Virus record (IMG/VR): IMGVR_UViG_3300045921_000116
Coordinates: 1 to 36,544 of that record
Strand: one strand, 5' to 3'
DNA: 36,544 bases
Source: a virus
Made by a program: the position numbers and the translations under genes. The first letter of the stretch is position 1. Each line of letters begins with the position of its first letter. The notes beneath the pieces are model-generated. The model ran no database searches. It had not been told where the DNA came from and saw nothing but the letters and a program-made list of their open reading frames with translations. This document shows, piece after piece, positions 26,293-32,095 of the stretch.

Positions 26293-26317
26293 AAACCAAC
26301 TATGTACTAGTTGGTTT
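26293..26317 (-). terminator. Hairpin that may end the frameshifted mini-gene transcript
   Basis: Minus-strand arms AAACCAACTA and TAGTTGGTTT pair over 10 bp with a GTACA loop, followed by TCTTCT. The stop codon of the +1 frame of the mini-gene falls in this stem. The T-run is weak, so termination may be partial; it is also close to the start of the next gene at 26271. Confidence 0.55.
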
Positions 26318-26433
26318 CTAAATCCTCCATAAAGTTTTTTGGTTGAACATTAGGAATAGTAACCTTTGCGGGATCACCATCCTGTTCAAGTTAAAAGGTT
26401 AGAAAGTAACTGAAAGAGTTGTAAATTGTTCAT
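26307..26433 (-). pseudogene. Mini-gene split by a +1 frame change
   Basis: From the ATG at 26433 the frame reads MNNLQLFQLLSNLLT and stops at TGA (26386-26388). Reading the next frame from the following base continues EQDGDPAKVTIPN, then VQPKNFMEDLETN and a TAG at 26307. The second frame has no start codon of its own, since a stop lies just upstream. Together they would give 41 residues. Three explanations fit: programmed +1 shifting at ACT-TGA-A, a single-base error in the sequence, or a recent mutation. A ribosome-binding site (GGGAGA) precedes the ATG. Function unknown. Confidence 0.5.
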
Positions 26434-26493
26434 AGACTACTCTCCCTGCTTAGGAGGTTGGCACCCGTGTTGGGTGTCAAATATAAGTAGTTT
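26434..26493 (-). promoter_or_regulatory. Compact three-helix leader with the AAACTACTTATA element upstream of the mini-gene
   Basis: Immediately after the stop of the upstream gene the minus strand carries AAACTACTTATA (26482-26493). ACTACT (26486-26491) can pair with AGTAGT (26436-26441). Inside, GGCACCC/GGGTGTC (26460-26466 and 26472-26478, plus strand) and CTCC/GGAG (26442-26445 and 26453-26456) form two more stems, making a three-way junction that holds the GGGAG ribosome-binding site. It does not match a riboswitch consensus I know. Confidence 0.45.
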
Positions 26494-27066
26494 CTAAGTC
26501 CATAAACTTTGTCGCAGTTGAACAATACGAACTGCCATATTTGTTTTCTTTTCTTGTAAGGTATTTTCTAACTCATCCACCTTATCAAAATATTCTCTCC
26601 AATCAGCGGGAACGTTACTTAATGATTTATTTTCATCCACCAATACTGACATAGTAGGCTCTGGATAAAACTTATCAGGATCAATCTGACCCCACTTAAT
26701 CCATCGGTAAATGTCTGCAAATTCTTTTAATGTTTCAATCCAATGTTCAGCGGATTTTTTTAGGGATTCAAACTCATTATCTAATTCTTTTTTATAAATT
26801 TCAATTTGATCATTAAGGCTTTTTATAGTAGCCTCTTCAATAGACATATCTGGGTGTTTCTTATGTACACTTTCACCGTATTCACGTTCCAAAAAGTTTA
26901 CAAATAATTGAAAAATAGTATCCGGTAAAAATTCTACCAAATCGGTATGCTGGGTCATTTTGACTGTTTTTACTTCCACTAACTTATAAGGAGTAAACCA
27001 GTGATATCTAACCCGACGATATAAGCTTTTAATTTTACGTTTCCAATTATTGATATAAAAATTCAT
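26494..27066 (-). CDS. Hypothetical helical phage protein, 190 residues
   Basis: A 190-residue protein with a basic N-terminus (NWKRKIKSLYRRVRYHW), a long helical middle (SLNDQIEIYKKELDNEFESL) and an acidic end with DWREYFDKVDELENTLQEKK. No membrane helix or catalytic motif. I recall similar unnamed proteins in marine T4-like phages but cannot assign a function. It starts 3 nt after the HD-hydrolase stop, so the two are co-transcribed. Confidence 0.62.
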   Translation of the reverse strand: MNFYINNWKRKIKSLYRRVRYHWFTPYKLVEVKTVKMTQHTDLVEFLPDTIFQLFVNFLEREYGESVHKKHPDMSIEEATIKSLNDQIEIYKKELDNEFESLKKSAEHWIETLKEFADIYRWIKWGQIDPDKFYPEPTMSVLVDENKSLSNVPADWREYFDKVDELENTLQEKKTNMAVRIVQLRQSLWT

Positions 27067-27069
27067 AAA

Positions 27070-27723
27070 TTATTGTGTAGCTTTTTGTCTAACAGGATCG
27101 TTTTCAATAGTTGATGCCATATAATCAGCCCAGTGGCAAATCTTATGAAGATTAGTACGCATTGGATAATCACCCGCTCCATACTGCTTCAGGTAATCTT
27201 CATTATTTTTATCATACAAACCGTCTGTTAACTTCATCGCAAGAAATTCATTTTGAGTAACAGTAATACCGTATTGCTGAAGAATAAAGATTGTGAGATC
27301 ATTTACTCTAAAGTACTGACGATTATCATTGTGTTTGTATACTTCACCTCGATTTATGCGATGCCAATCACTTTCCTGTATTACATAATAAGGTTCTTCA
27401 AGTGTACCGAGCTTACCAAGATCGTGATGCATTGCTGAAAAAATCAACTCTTCTTTAGTAAAATCAATTATACCACCCATTTTCTTAAACAACTTGGTAA
27501 GTTCAAGAGCACATTCAATAACATTATGTACGTGATCCAAGTAGCCGCCGGGATATGCGTTATGAAAATGGATCTTGGTTGAAGCGGGCGCTTCTTTTAT
27601 GCGTTCTTCATAATCAGTATATAATTTAATAAGTTTTTCAGATCGATCTTGTGGAAAAGTTTCCTTAATAATTTTGATCAACTTATCATATTGAGCATCA
27701 ACATCAACCTTATTAAATTGCAT
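27070..27723 (-). CDS. HD-domain phosphohydrolase
   Basis: A 217-residue protein with the HD superfamily metal site: HFHNAYPGGYLDHVHNVIEC supplies the first histidine, AMHHDLGKLG the HD pair and CHWADYMAST the last aspartate. HD enzymes hydrolyse phosphoester bonds in nucleotides, and in phages they have been linked to dNTP metabolism and to signal nucleotides. Residue pattern alone does not give the substrate. Its own promoter (27751-27779) overlaps the stop codon of the HNH gene before it. Confidence 0.82.
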   Translation of the reverse strand: MQFNKVDVDAQYDKLIKIIKETFPQDRSEKLIKLYTDYEERIKEAPASTKIHFHNAYPGGYLDHVHNVIECALELTKLFKKMGGIIDFTKEELIFSAMHHDLGKLGTLEEPYYVIQESDWHRINRGEVYKHNDNRQYFRVNDLTIFILQQYGITVTQNEFLAMKLTDGLYDKNNEDYLKQYGAGDYPMRTNLHKICHWADYMASTIENDPVRQKATQ

Positions 27724-27750
27724 AATAACCTCGTTTAATTAGTTTAGTTT

Positions 27751-27779
27751 AACTTAATAGGAAAATCAGGCTTTGTCAA
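27751..27779 (-). promoter_or_regulatory. Sigma70-like promoter for the HD-hydrolase gene
   Basis: Minus strand TTGACA (27774-27779), a 17-nt spacer, and TAAGTT (27751-27756). The -35 overlaps the TGA stop of the HNH gene. The -10 is less perfect than those of the primase and UV-endonuclease promoters. No start-covering inverted repeat was found here. Confidence 0.6.
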
Positions 27780-28318
27780 CCTGGTTTTGCTATTTTTCTG
27801 TATTTTGTATCTGTCTTTGACCAAATTTCAAATACCGTTGGAGTACTAGGTTGTTTGTGTAACTTCATTGACATTCCAATTTTTTCTAGTTCAGAAAGCA
27901 ATAAATCTGCTTTTTTATTATTACAAGTAGAACATGCTGTTACCACATTTGTCCACTCATCTGTACCACCTTTGGAAATAGGATATACGTGATCTCGTGT
28001 CAAAAATTCATCATGCTTTAATTCGCTCTTATGACGTAAGCAATATTGACACATATACTTGTCACGTATAAACAAATTTCTCTGTGTAAGCTGAGAAGGC
28101 GTTCTAAAAGTACGTCTACTCTTAATCATTCTATTTAAAACAATTTGAGTTGGAACTTCAAATTGCTTATTTACACCTTTTACTTTATATGTTGGGTGAT
28201 GTTCAACAACAGATGCCTTATTTTCAAAAACTAAAATTAATCCACGACGAGCTGATACTATAGAGAGTGGTTCATAGGTAGCATTCAACACAACACAACG
28301 TATATGATCTATCATCAT
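27776..28318 (-). CDS. HNH endonuclease
   Basis: A 180-residue protein with an HNH fold: CQYCLRHKSELKHDEFLTRD, HVYPISKGGTDEWTNVVTAC and CNNKKADLLL give the CxxC zinc pairs and the His-Asn core. The N-terminus (VVLNATYEPLSIVSARRGLI) matches the common McrA-like HNH proteins of phages and bacteria. Such genes may be restriction-like, homing or DNA-processing nucleases. It lies within a run of small genes and ends in the promoter of the next gene. Confidence 0.85.
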   Translation of the reverse strand: MMIDHIRCVVLNATYEPLSIVSARRGLILVFENKASVVEHHPTYKVKGVNKQFEVPTQIVLNRMIKSRRTFRTPSQLTQRNLFIRDKYMCQYCLRHKSELKHDEFLTRDHVYPISKGGTDEWTNVVTACSTCNNKKADLLLSELEKIGMSMKLHKQPSTPTVFEIWSKTDTKYRKIAKPG

Positions 28319-28323
28319 AAAAA

Positions 28324-28788
28324 TTAACCATTTCTTTTTTTATTTTCTTCAATTAAATCTCTAACCTTTGCTGCATACTCATATTCTTCTTCTTCAATAA
28401 AATGATTAAGTATATCTCTTAAAGAATCACCATATTTTTCTCTATGAATACGAGCAAGATTTGGTGTATCTCCCACTCTAAATAAATCTACATATGGTTT
28501 TTGTTCAAGTATAGCCGGTCGTAATTTTTTTATAAGGTATTTAAAAAATATTGTTCTATTTTTGTTGTCTTTTTGAAACTCTTCGAACAGATTTACGTTT
28601 ACTGGTAGTCTTTTTATTTGATTTTTCTGATCGTACAGAAGCATTTCTCGTTCTAGTTTTTTCCTTAGCTGTTCTTGCTCGTTTTGTACCAATATCTGAT
28701 GTATGTCTATCACCACCTCTTTTTTTGGTGGTTCTTGATTTTTCTTTTTTGGTAGAAACAGGTTCTTTAATTTGTTCCAAAGATTCAT
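28324..28788 (-). CDS. UVR-motif protein overlapping the zinc-ribbon gene
   Basis: The same frame extends upstream to 28836, but AGGAGATTGGAA before the ATG at 28788 makes that the likely start, giving 154 residues. The N-terminus is basic and helical (NLWNKLKNLFLPKKK). The C-terminus (EEYEYAAKVRDLIEENKK) has the YExAAxxRDxI pattern of the UVR motif, the coiled domain that links UvrB and UvrC or appears in clamp-adaptor proteins. The 5' 233 nt overlap the 3' end of the zinc-ribbon gene in another frame. Function is otherwise unknown. Confidence 0.7.
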   Translation of the reverse strand: MNLWNKLKNLFLPKKKNQEPPKKEVVIDIHQILVQNEQEQLRKKLEREMLLYDQKNQIKRLPVNVNLFEEFQKDNKNRTIFFKYLIKKLRPAILEQKPYVDLFRVGDTPNLARIHREKYGDSLRDILNHFIEEEEYEYAAKVRDLIEENKKRNG

Positions 28789-29077
28789 TTCCAATCTCCT
28801 TACCCTTTTCATATACAATCCCTTCTGGAGATACATAACGGTTCATAAACTGCCAACCCCTTGGTCTACCAGTACTTTCTTTTTTCTTTATTTCTGGTGG
28901 TGGCTCTACAGACAAGACCATACAATTTGAACACGTAACAGCCGATGTATCTGGTGGTAAGTTGTATACAGTATTATGGCAAATTTTACAATCTAAACTA
29001 ATCCGTTTCTTTGGTTTAAAGATACGATCAAGTTGTTTTTGTTTATTAGTAATTTTTTTTGGTTTTAATAAAGACAT
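28556..29077 (-). CDS. Zinc-ribbon and AT-hook protein with a basic tail
   Basis: A 173-residue protein. A zinc ribbon uses C30, C33, C49 and C52 (DCKICHN ... TCSNC). GRPRGWQFM at about 70-78 resembles an AT-hook (GRPRG) fused to a short conserved phage motif, followed by YVSPEGIVYEKGKE. Residues 97-173 are almost all Lys, Arg, Ser and Thr and lie over the first half of the next gene in another frame. The domains suggest DNA binding, perhaps packing or regulation. Start choice: GAGAGGTAAT before the ATG. Confidence 0.72.
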   Translation of the reverse strand: MSLLKPKKITNKQKQLDRIFKPKKRISLDCKICHNTVYNLPPDTSAVTCSNCMVLSVEPPPEIKKKESTGRPRGWQFMNRYVSPEGIVYEKGKEIGNESLEQIKEPVSTKKEKSRTTKKRGGDRHTSDIGTKRARTAKEKTRTRNASVRSEKSNKKTTSKRKSVRRVSKRQQK

Positions 29078-29079
29078 TA

Positions 29080-29277
29080 TTACCTCTCACGTAACATATT
29101 TAATTTGAACTGAATATGTTTGTTCAAATTCTTAGTTACCCATAAATACGATTGAGGTAGTTGTTTCTCTAAGTTTTTTACGTATTGTATAGCAGAATGT
29201 AAATGACCAACAGTATTACAACTAAATATAACTTTTACAGCTTTGTTGTAAGCTACGAAAATTTCAGGTTGATACAT
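29080..29277 (-). CDS. Hypothetical protein, 65 residues
   Basis: Not recognised. The protein reads YQPEIFVAYNKAVKVIFSCN and ends with a basic helix (NLNKHIQFKLNMLRER). Its Shine-Dalgarno AGGAG lies in the 3' arm of a perfect 8-bp hairpin at 29284-29307, so its translation could be controlled by RNA folding. It ends 2 nt before the next gene. Confidence 0.6.
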   Translation of the reverse strand: MYQPEIFVAYNKAVKVIFSCNTVGHLHSAIQYVKNLEKQLPQSYLWVTKNLNKHIQFKLNMLRER

Positions 29278-29283
29278 CTTTAA

Positions 29284-29307
29284 ACTCCTATGAGAAACTA
29301 TAGGAGT
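29284..29307 (-). promoter_or_regulatory. Hairpin hiding a ribosome-binding site
   Basis: The minus-strand arms ACTCCTAT and ATAGGAGT pair perfectly over 8 bp around AGTTTCTC. AGGAG in the 3' arm is the ribosome-binding site of the gene starting at 29277. No promoter was seen in the loop. Without a U-tract it is not a good terminator. Confidence 0.6.
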
Positions 29308-29315
29308 CTAGTCTC

Positions 29316-29579
29316 TCATTTCTTTAAATATGAATAAGAAGATGCAACTTTATATAGTTCTTCAATAACCCTTCTTCGTTCAACAAGAACCAATTCTTTT
29401 GCACGAATTTTTTCTAATTGTTCGTCTATGTCAGATATTTCAAGATCATAGCTTGCTATTATTGCATTAATAATATCAATAGAAGGCTTCGGAGTAACCT
29501 TTTGATTTTCTGGTACTGTAACCGTTCGTGTTTTAACTTCTTTTTTCTGTTCTGTGTTTTTTGGTATTAGTTTAATCAT
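29316..29579 (-). CDS. Small coiled-coil protein, 87 residues
   Basis: The C-terminal two thirds form a charged helix (IASYDLEISDIDEQLEKIRA, KELVLVERRRVIEELYKVAS) typical of a coiled coil; the N-terminus is Lys-, Thr- and Pro-rich. No known family. The start follows the tmRNA end by about 20 nt and lacks an obvious Shine-Dalgarno (CCAATCTTAATAT), so it may be poorly translated or start elsewhere. Confidence 0.5.
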   Translation of the reverse strand: MIKLIPKNTEQKKEVKTRTVTVPENQKVTPKPSIDIINAIIASYDLEISDIDEQLEKIRAKELVLVERRRVIEELYKVASSYSYLKK

Positions 29580-29599
29580 ATATTAAGATTGGTTGTGAG

Positions 29600-29941
29600 T
29601 GGACCTGGCGGGAGTCGAACCCGCGTCCGAGCATGCTTCTTATTAAACATTTATGCACATAGTTCTTTGTATAATTTAATCTGTTTCTAACCAAAGAACA
29701 AATATAAAACAGACATAGGAAAGTTGTGTATCGTTTTAGTTACTTCCCATCACTAAAACTATACCGTGAAACTGAATGAATTACTCTTACACGGTTGGGA
29801 GTAATTCATCAAGCCGCGAGCCTAAGCTCAAGCAGCGAGGGCGTATTCGTTATTGCCAGTTATAGTTTTTGGTATTTTTACTGATGTACCAATCAGATGC
29901 AAAGTTTAATCCTCCACAGCCCGTCGAATCCATACAGGCCC
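29600..29941 (-). ncRNA. ssrA: tmRNA (one-piece)
   Basis: The RNA is 342 nt. GGGCCTG at its 5' end pairs with CAGGTCC at its 3' end to form the tRNA-like acceptor, and GTATGGATTCGACGGG follows as in standard tmRNA. The T-arm reads GCGGG TTCGACT CCCGC. The tag frame (29828-29857) is GGC AAT AAC GAA TAC GCC CTC GCT GCT TGA, giving GNNEYALAA. The 3' CCA is not encoded. The RNA rescues stalled ribosomes together with SmpB, for which I see no gene in the window, so host SmpB is probably used. The tag ends in the usual ALAA signal for ClpXP and related proteases. A promoter inside an 11-bp inverted repeat lies just upstream. Confidence 0.93.
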
Positions 29942-29948
29942 AAAAGTT

Positions 29949-29996
29949 GTTACCCTCTTAATCTAATCATAGGTGATGAAAAGTCAAGAGGGTAAC
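29949..29996 (-). promoter_or_regulatory. Promoter of the tmRNA, nested in an 11-bp inverted repeat
   Basis: Minus-strand TTGACT (29982-29987), 16 nt, TAGATT (29960-29965). Perfect 11-bp arms GTTACCCTCTT (29986-29996) and AAGAGGGTAAC (29949-29959) flank the -10 and overlap the -35 on the left. This may be an operator or the same fold-over-promoter arrangement seen at three protein genes. Confidence 0.6.
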
Positions 29997-30031
29997 TGTT
30001 AAAGATATATAGTTGTTACATCATAAAACTA

Positions 30032-31102
30032 TTAAAATATTTTCTGTATTAAATAATATACCCCAAAAATAAATGCAACTATTACACCAAATACCCAAGG
30101 TAGTTTATTTTTTGGTGTTTCTGTAACTGGGCCGTGGGGTTCCTCTACAACTTTGTCTTCTTCAGCAGTTAGTAACTTGACTCCTAAATATTGTTCTACT
30201 TTATTAGCGTGATTAGCAATTGTATATCGTCCACTTTCACTGCCTGCAAATAGTAATCCAACCCACGCATCACCATCTATATCTCGTCTAAATATTGGCG
30301 ATCCAGAATCTCCCCCTTGAGAAAATACTGAATTTGATTCGATCAATATCTGATTATCAAACCAAATGTCTCCTCCATCAAACCAAATAGAAAGAGTCAT
30401 TGAATCATCTACAACTTTACCATTTGTAGTTAATGACGTGGTTCTTCCCATTTTAGTAACGGTGTCACCTATCAACACGTGTCTAGTAAATTTTGGTTTT
30501 ATATCTGTTTTATAGACAGTATTTTTTTCTTCTGGTAGAGTTGTTCTCATAGCACAATCTACTTCATTTATTCCATTTAAATTCATATTAATGGGAATAA
30601 ATTTAGAAAGAACGCCTACTTTATCCTGTAATCTGCCGCCGTCATATGGTGCTGGTTGTAAAATTGGATCACCGATTTTTGCCGCGTTTTCCATTGCATA
30701 AATGTGGTTATTACTCACACGGAATACGGAGCCTGATGTATCAGTCACCAAAACTCCACCGGTTCCAGCTGTTACATCTACATGCCCTTCAGAAACACCA
30801 ACTTCAACAGGTCGTATTCTTGTTTTAGCACTTAATTTTTTAATAAATCCAATTTCTTTAATATCAAAATCTAGTGAATCCAAATCACGCATTACAAAAC
30901 TATCTTTATCAATACGTTGCTTTTCTGTTAATGCGCTAGGTGATATTTTTTTCTGTACATATACGGTTAATGCCAAGTTTCCCAATTTTTTACCATTAGT
31001 TTCTTTTTCTGATACTCCGACGCCAACTACATTTGGGAAATTTTTAATAATGTAATCTAGTTTGTCTTTTTTTAGTTTTAAAAGTTCTTGTTTATTTTTC
31101 AT
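30032..31102 (-). CDS. Membrane-anchored trypsin-like serine protease
   Basis: A 356-residue protein. The catalytic triad appears as H133 (VSNNHIYA), D182 (EVDCAM) and S266 (QGGDSGSPIF), in chymotrypsin-fold order; MGRTTSLTTNGKV and ILIESNSVF are also typical. A C-terminal membrane helix (LPWVFGVIVAFIFGVYYLIQ, about 335-354) anchors it. The first about 100 residues contain FPNVVGVGVSEKETNGK, which resembles an N-terminal domain of bacterial secreted trypsin-like proteins. No signal peptide is visible, so the protease domain may be cytoplasmic or secreted by an unknown route. Possible targets are prohead proteins, a host factor or a defence protein. Confidence 0.78.
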   Translation of the reverse strand: MKNKQELLKLKKDKLDYIIKNFPNVVGVGVSEKETNGKKLGNLALTVYVQKKISPSALTEKQRIDKDSFVMRDLDSLDFDIKEIGFIKKLSAKTRIRPVEVGVSEGHVDVTAGTGGVLVTDTSGSVFRVSNNHIYAMENAAKIGDPILQPAPYDGGRLQDKVGVLSKFIPINMNLNGINEVDCAMRTTLPEEKNTVYKTDIKPKFTRHVLIGDTVTKMGRTTSLTTNGKVVDDSMTLSIWFDGGDIWFDNQILIESNSVFSQGGDSGSPIFRRDIDGDAWVGLLFAGSESGRYTIANHANKVEQYLGVKLLTAEEDKVVEEPHGPVTETPKNKLPWVFGVIVAFIFGVYYLIQKIF

Positions 31103-31103
31103 A

Positions 31104-31406
31104 CTATTTCTCTAGAATTAAGCCAGAAGAAACCAATTGGGAAAGTGCTTCACAAATACCTGGCATACCACGTTCATTTTTAGTACGTCGTGCGGTGCTC
31201 ATTCTCCAATAAGTATCGGCAATCTCATCAGCCGTTACCCACTTAGTTGAAGAAATAGCAGGCAAAATATCCCCGTATTTTGACGCCATTTCATATAAAA
31301 CTTGACGTGATATATCGGTGCGAATATTACCATTTCTGTACATATTATTTTTGTACATCGGTTTTTGTTTTTGTGCTTGAACTTTTTTTAATCTAGGACG
31401 TTCCAT
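31104..31406 (-). CDS. Hypothetical basic protein, 100 residues
   Basis: The frame runs upstream to 31520, but that part crosses tRNA-Ser, and GGAGGTTAAT just before the ATG at 31406 marks the real start. The protein is basic at the N-terminus (ERPRLKKVQAQKQKP) and has a helical C-terminal half (WVTADEIADTYWRMST, then GICEALSQLVSSGLILEK) that could be a small winged-helix or helix-turn-helix, not confirmed. It precedes the protease gene by 1 nt. Confidence 0.62.
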   Translation of the reverse strand: MERPRLKKVQAQKQKPMYKNNMYRNGNIRTDISRQVLYEMASKYGDILPAISSTKWVTADEIADTYWRMSTARRTKNERGMPGICEALSQLVSSGLILEK

Positions 31407-31424
31407 ATTAACCTCCGATTTAGG

Positions 31425-31509
31425 CGGAAGACACGGGACTCGAACCCGCAACGCTCTTTTGGAGCGCAACACATTTCCAGTGTGCCTGCTAGCCATTCGC
31501 TTATCTTCC
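31425..31509 (-). tRNA. tRNA-Ser(GGA)
   Basis: Acceptor GGAAGAT pairs with GTCTTCC (T-G closing pair). The anticodon arm GCACA CTGGAAA TGTGT gives anticodon GGA, and a long variable arm (GCGCTCCAAAAGAGCG) is typical of serine. The T-arm is GCGGG TTCGAGT CCCGT. The 3' CCA is not encoded. It reads UCC and UCU codons. Confidence 0.9.
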
Positions 31510-31513
31510 GAAC

Positions 31514-31619
31514 GGTCCAACCTAACGCCACTTCATCGAGAAGTTTCTAATAGCTCTTCGTAACTAACGGTTCCTAAGAGGCATTTTCTGCACTTACTTA
31601 TCCCTGCTATTAGTGGACC
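31514..31619 (-). ncRNA. Unidentified folded RNA element next to tRNA-Ser
   Basis: Between tRNA-Ser and the Cys-rich peptide, GGTCCA (31514-31519) pairs with TGGACC (31614-31619), and CTAATAGC (31547-31554) pairs with GCTATTAG (31606-31613), directly stacked on it. The left side also holds a small hairpin (ACTTC/GAAGT, about 31530-31544) and the right side has CTCTT/AAGAG. It is tRNA-like in size but has no T-arm. No family I tested by eye (glnA, purine, c-di-GMP, hammerhead) fits. Confidence 0.5.
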
Positions 31620-31631
31620 AAGGTATTTTAT

Positions 31632-31691
31632 TTAGTTATTTGAACAGCACATGCAGCAATTACAAGTGCATTCAGAGCAACAATTGCACAT
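31632..31691 (-). CDS. Cysteine-rich micropeptide, 19 residues with nine cysteines
   Basis: The ATG at 31691 opens a frame encoding MCNCCSECTCNCCMCCSNN and a TAA. GGAG lies 6 nt before the start, which is ideal spacing. AAACTACTTATA (31733-31744) precedes the gene. Nine of 19 residues are cysteines in CxC, CC and CxxC clusters, as in short metallothioneins that bind Zn or Cu, or small redox peptides. It is too short for domain calls. Expression is suggested by the ribosome-binding site and the upstream element, not demonstrated. Confidence 0.55.
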   Translation of the reverse strand: MCNCCSECTCNCCMCCSNN

Positions 31692-31732
31692 ATTTTTCTC
31701 CGTTAAATATTAAACTTTAGAATAACTTTACT

Positions 31733-31744
31733 TATAAGTAGTTT
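31733..31744 (-). promoter_or_regulatory. AAACTACTTATA element before the Cys-rich peptide
   Basis: The minus-strand 12-mer is identical to those at 26482-26493 and 35120-35131. It lies 9 nt past the stop of the upstream gene and 42 nt before the micropeptide start. It may be a phage promoter core or a regulator site. Confidence 0.5.
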
Positions 31745-31753
31745 TTAGACAAC

Positions 31754-31996
31754 CTATTTCAATGATACAAGTGGATCAAACGATAATAGTTGATTGCGAA
31801 TTTTATTAAATCCACCATTATCAATTATAAACTCAAATGCTTCTTTCCATAAATATTTTGATATTTTTTCTGGATAACTGTCAAATTGGTGATGAAATTG
31901 TAAGCTATTATTTTCAACACTTACCGCCCATTGTTTATATTCACCAAATATTATGACATTTCGTTTGATCCTTTTGTCAAACGTTACTTCTGCCAT
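31754..31996 (-). CDS. Hypothetical protein, 80 residues
   Basis: Not recognised. The sequence (AEVTFDKRIKRNVIIFGEYK, then KYLWKEAFEFIIDNGGFNKI) mixes strands and helices with no cysteine or membrane segment. It starts soon after tRNA-Arg with only a weak ribosome-binding site (AGAGAA). Confidence 0.58.
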   Translation of the reverse strand: MAEVTFDKRIKRNVIIFGEYKQWAVSVENNSLQFHHQFDSYPEKISKYLWKEAFEFIIDNGGFNKIRNQLLSFDPLVSLK

Positions 31997-32022
31997 TTAG
32001 TTCTCTGTTTTTTAAATGTTAG

Positions 32023-32095
32023 TCTGCCTATCGGGATTCGAACCCGAATCTATATTTTAGGAGAATATTGTTTTATCCAGTTAAACTATAAGCAG
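32023..32095 (-). tRNA. tRNA-Arg(CCT)
   Basis: Acceptor CTGCTTA pairs with TAGGCAG. D-stem GTTT/AAAC, anticodon arm ATATT CTCCTAA AATAT with anticodon CCT (reads AGG), T-arm TCGGG TTCGAAT CCCGA. The 3' CCA is not encoded. Its first 23 nt overlap the end of the phosphoesterase gene, whose stop TAA lies in the D-arm. Confidence 0.88.

Noticed and set aside
26434-26493. Glutamine (glnA/downstream-peptide) riboswitch
   Set aside because: It has three helices and a tiny frame downstream, but the conserved CGGAAGUA-type core is missing.
28789-28836. Longer form of the UVR-motif protein starting at 28836
   Set aside because: No ribosome-binding site there, whereas AGGAGATTGGAA directly precedes the ATG at 28788.
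31407-31520. Upstream extension of the 100-residue gene
   Set aside because: This part is the tRNA-Ser sequence read as codons; the strong GGAGGT before 31406 shows the real start.
31514-31619. Hammerhead ribozyme
   Set aside because: CTCGATGA looks similar to the CTGATGA core, but it does not match and no GAAA and cleavage-site layout is present.
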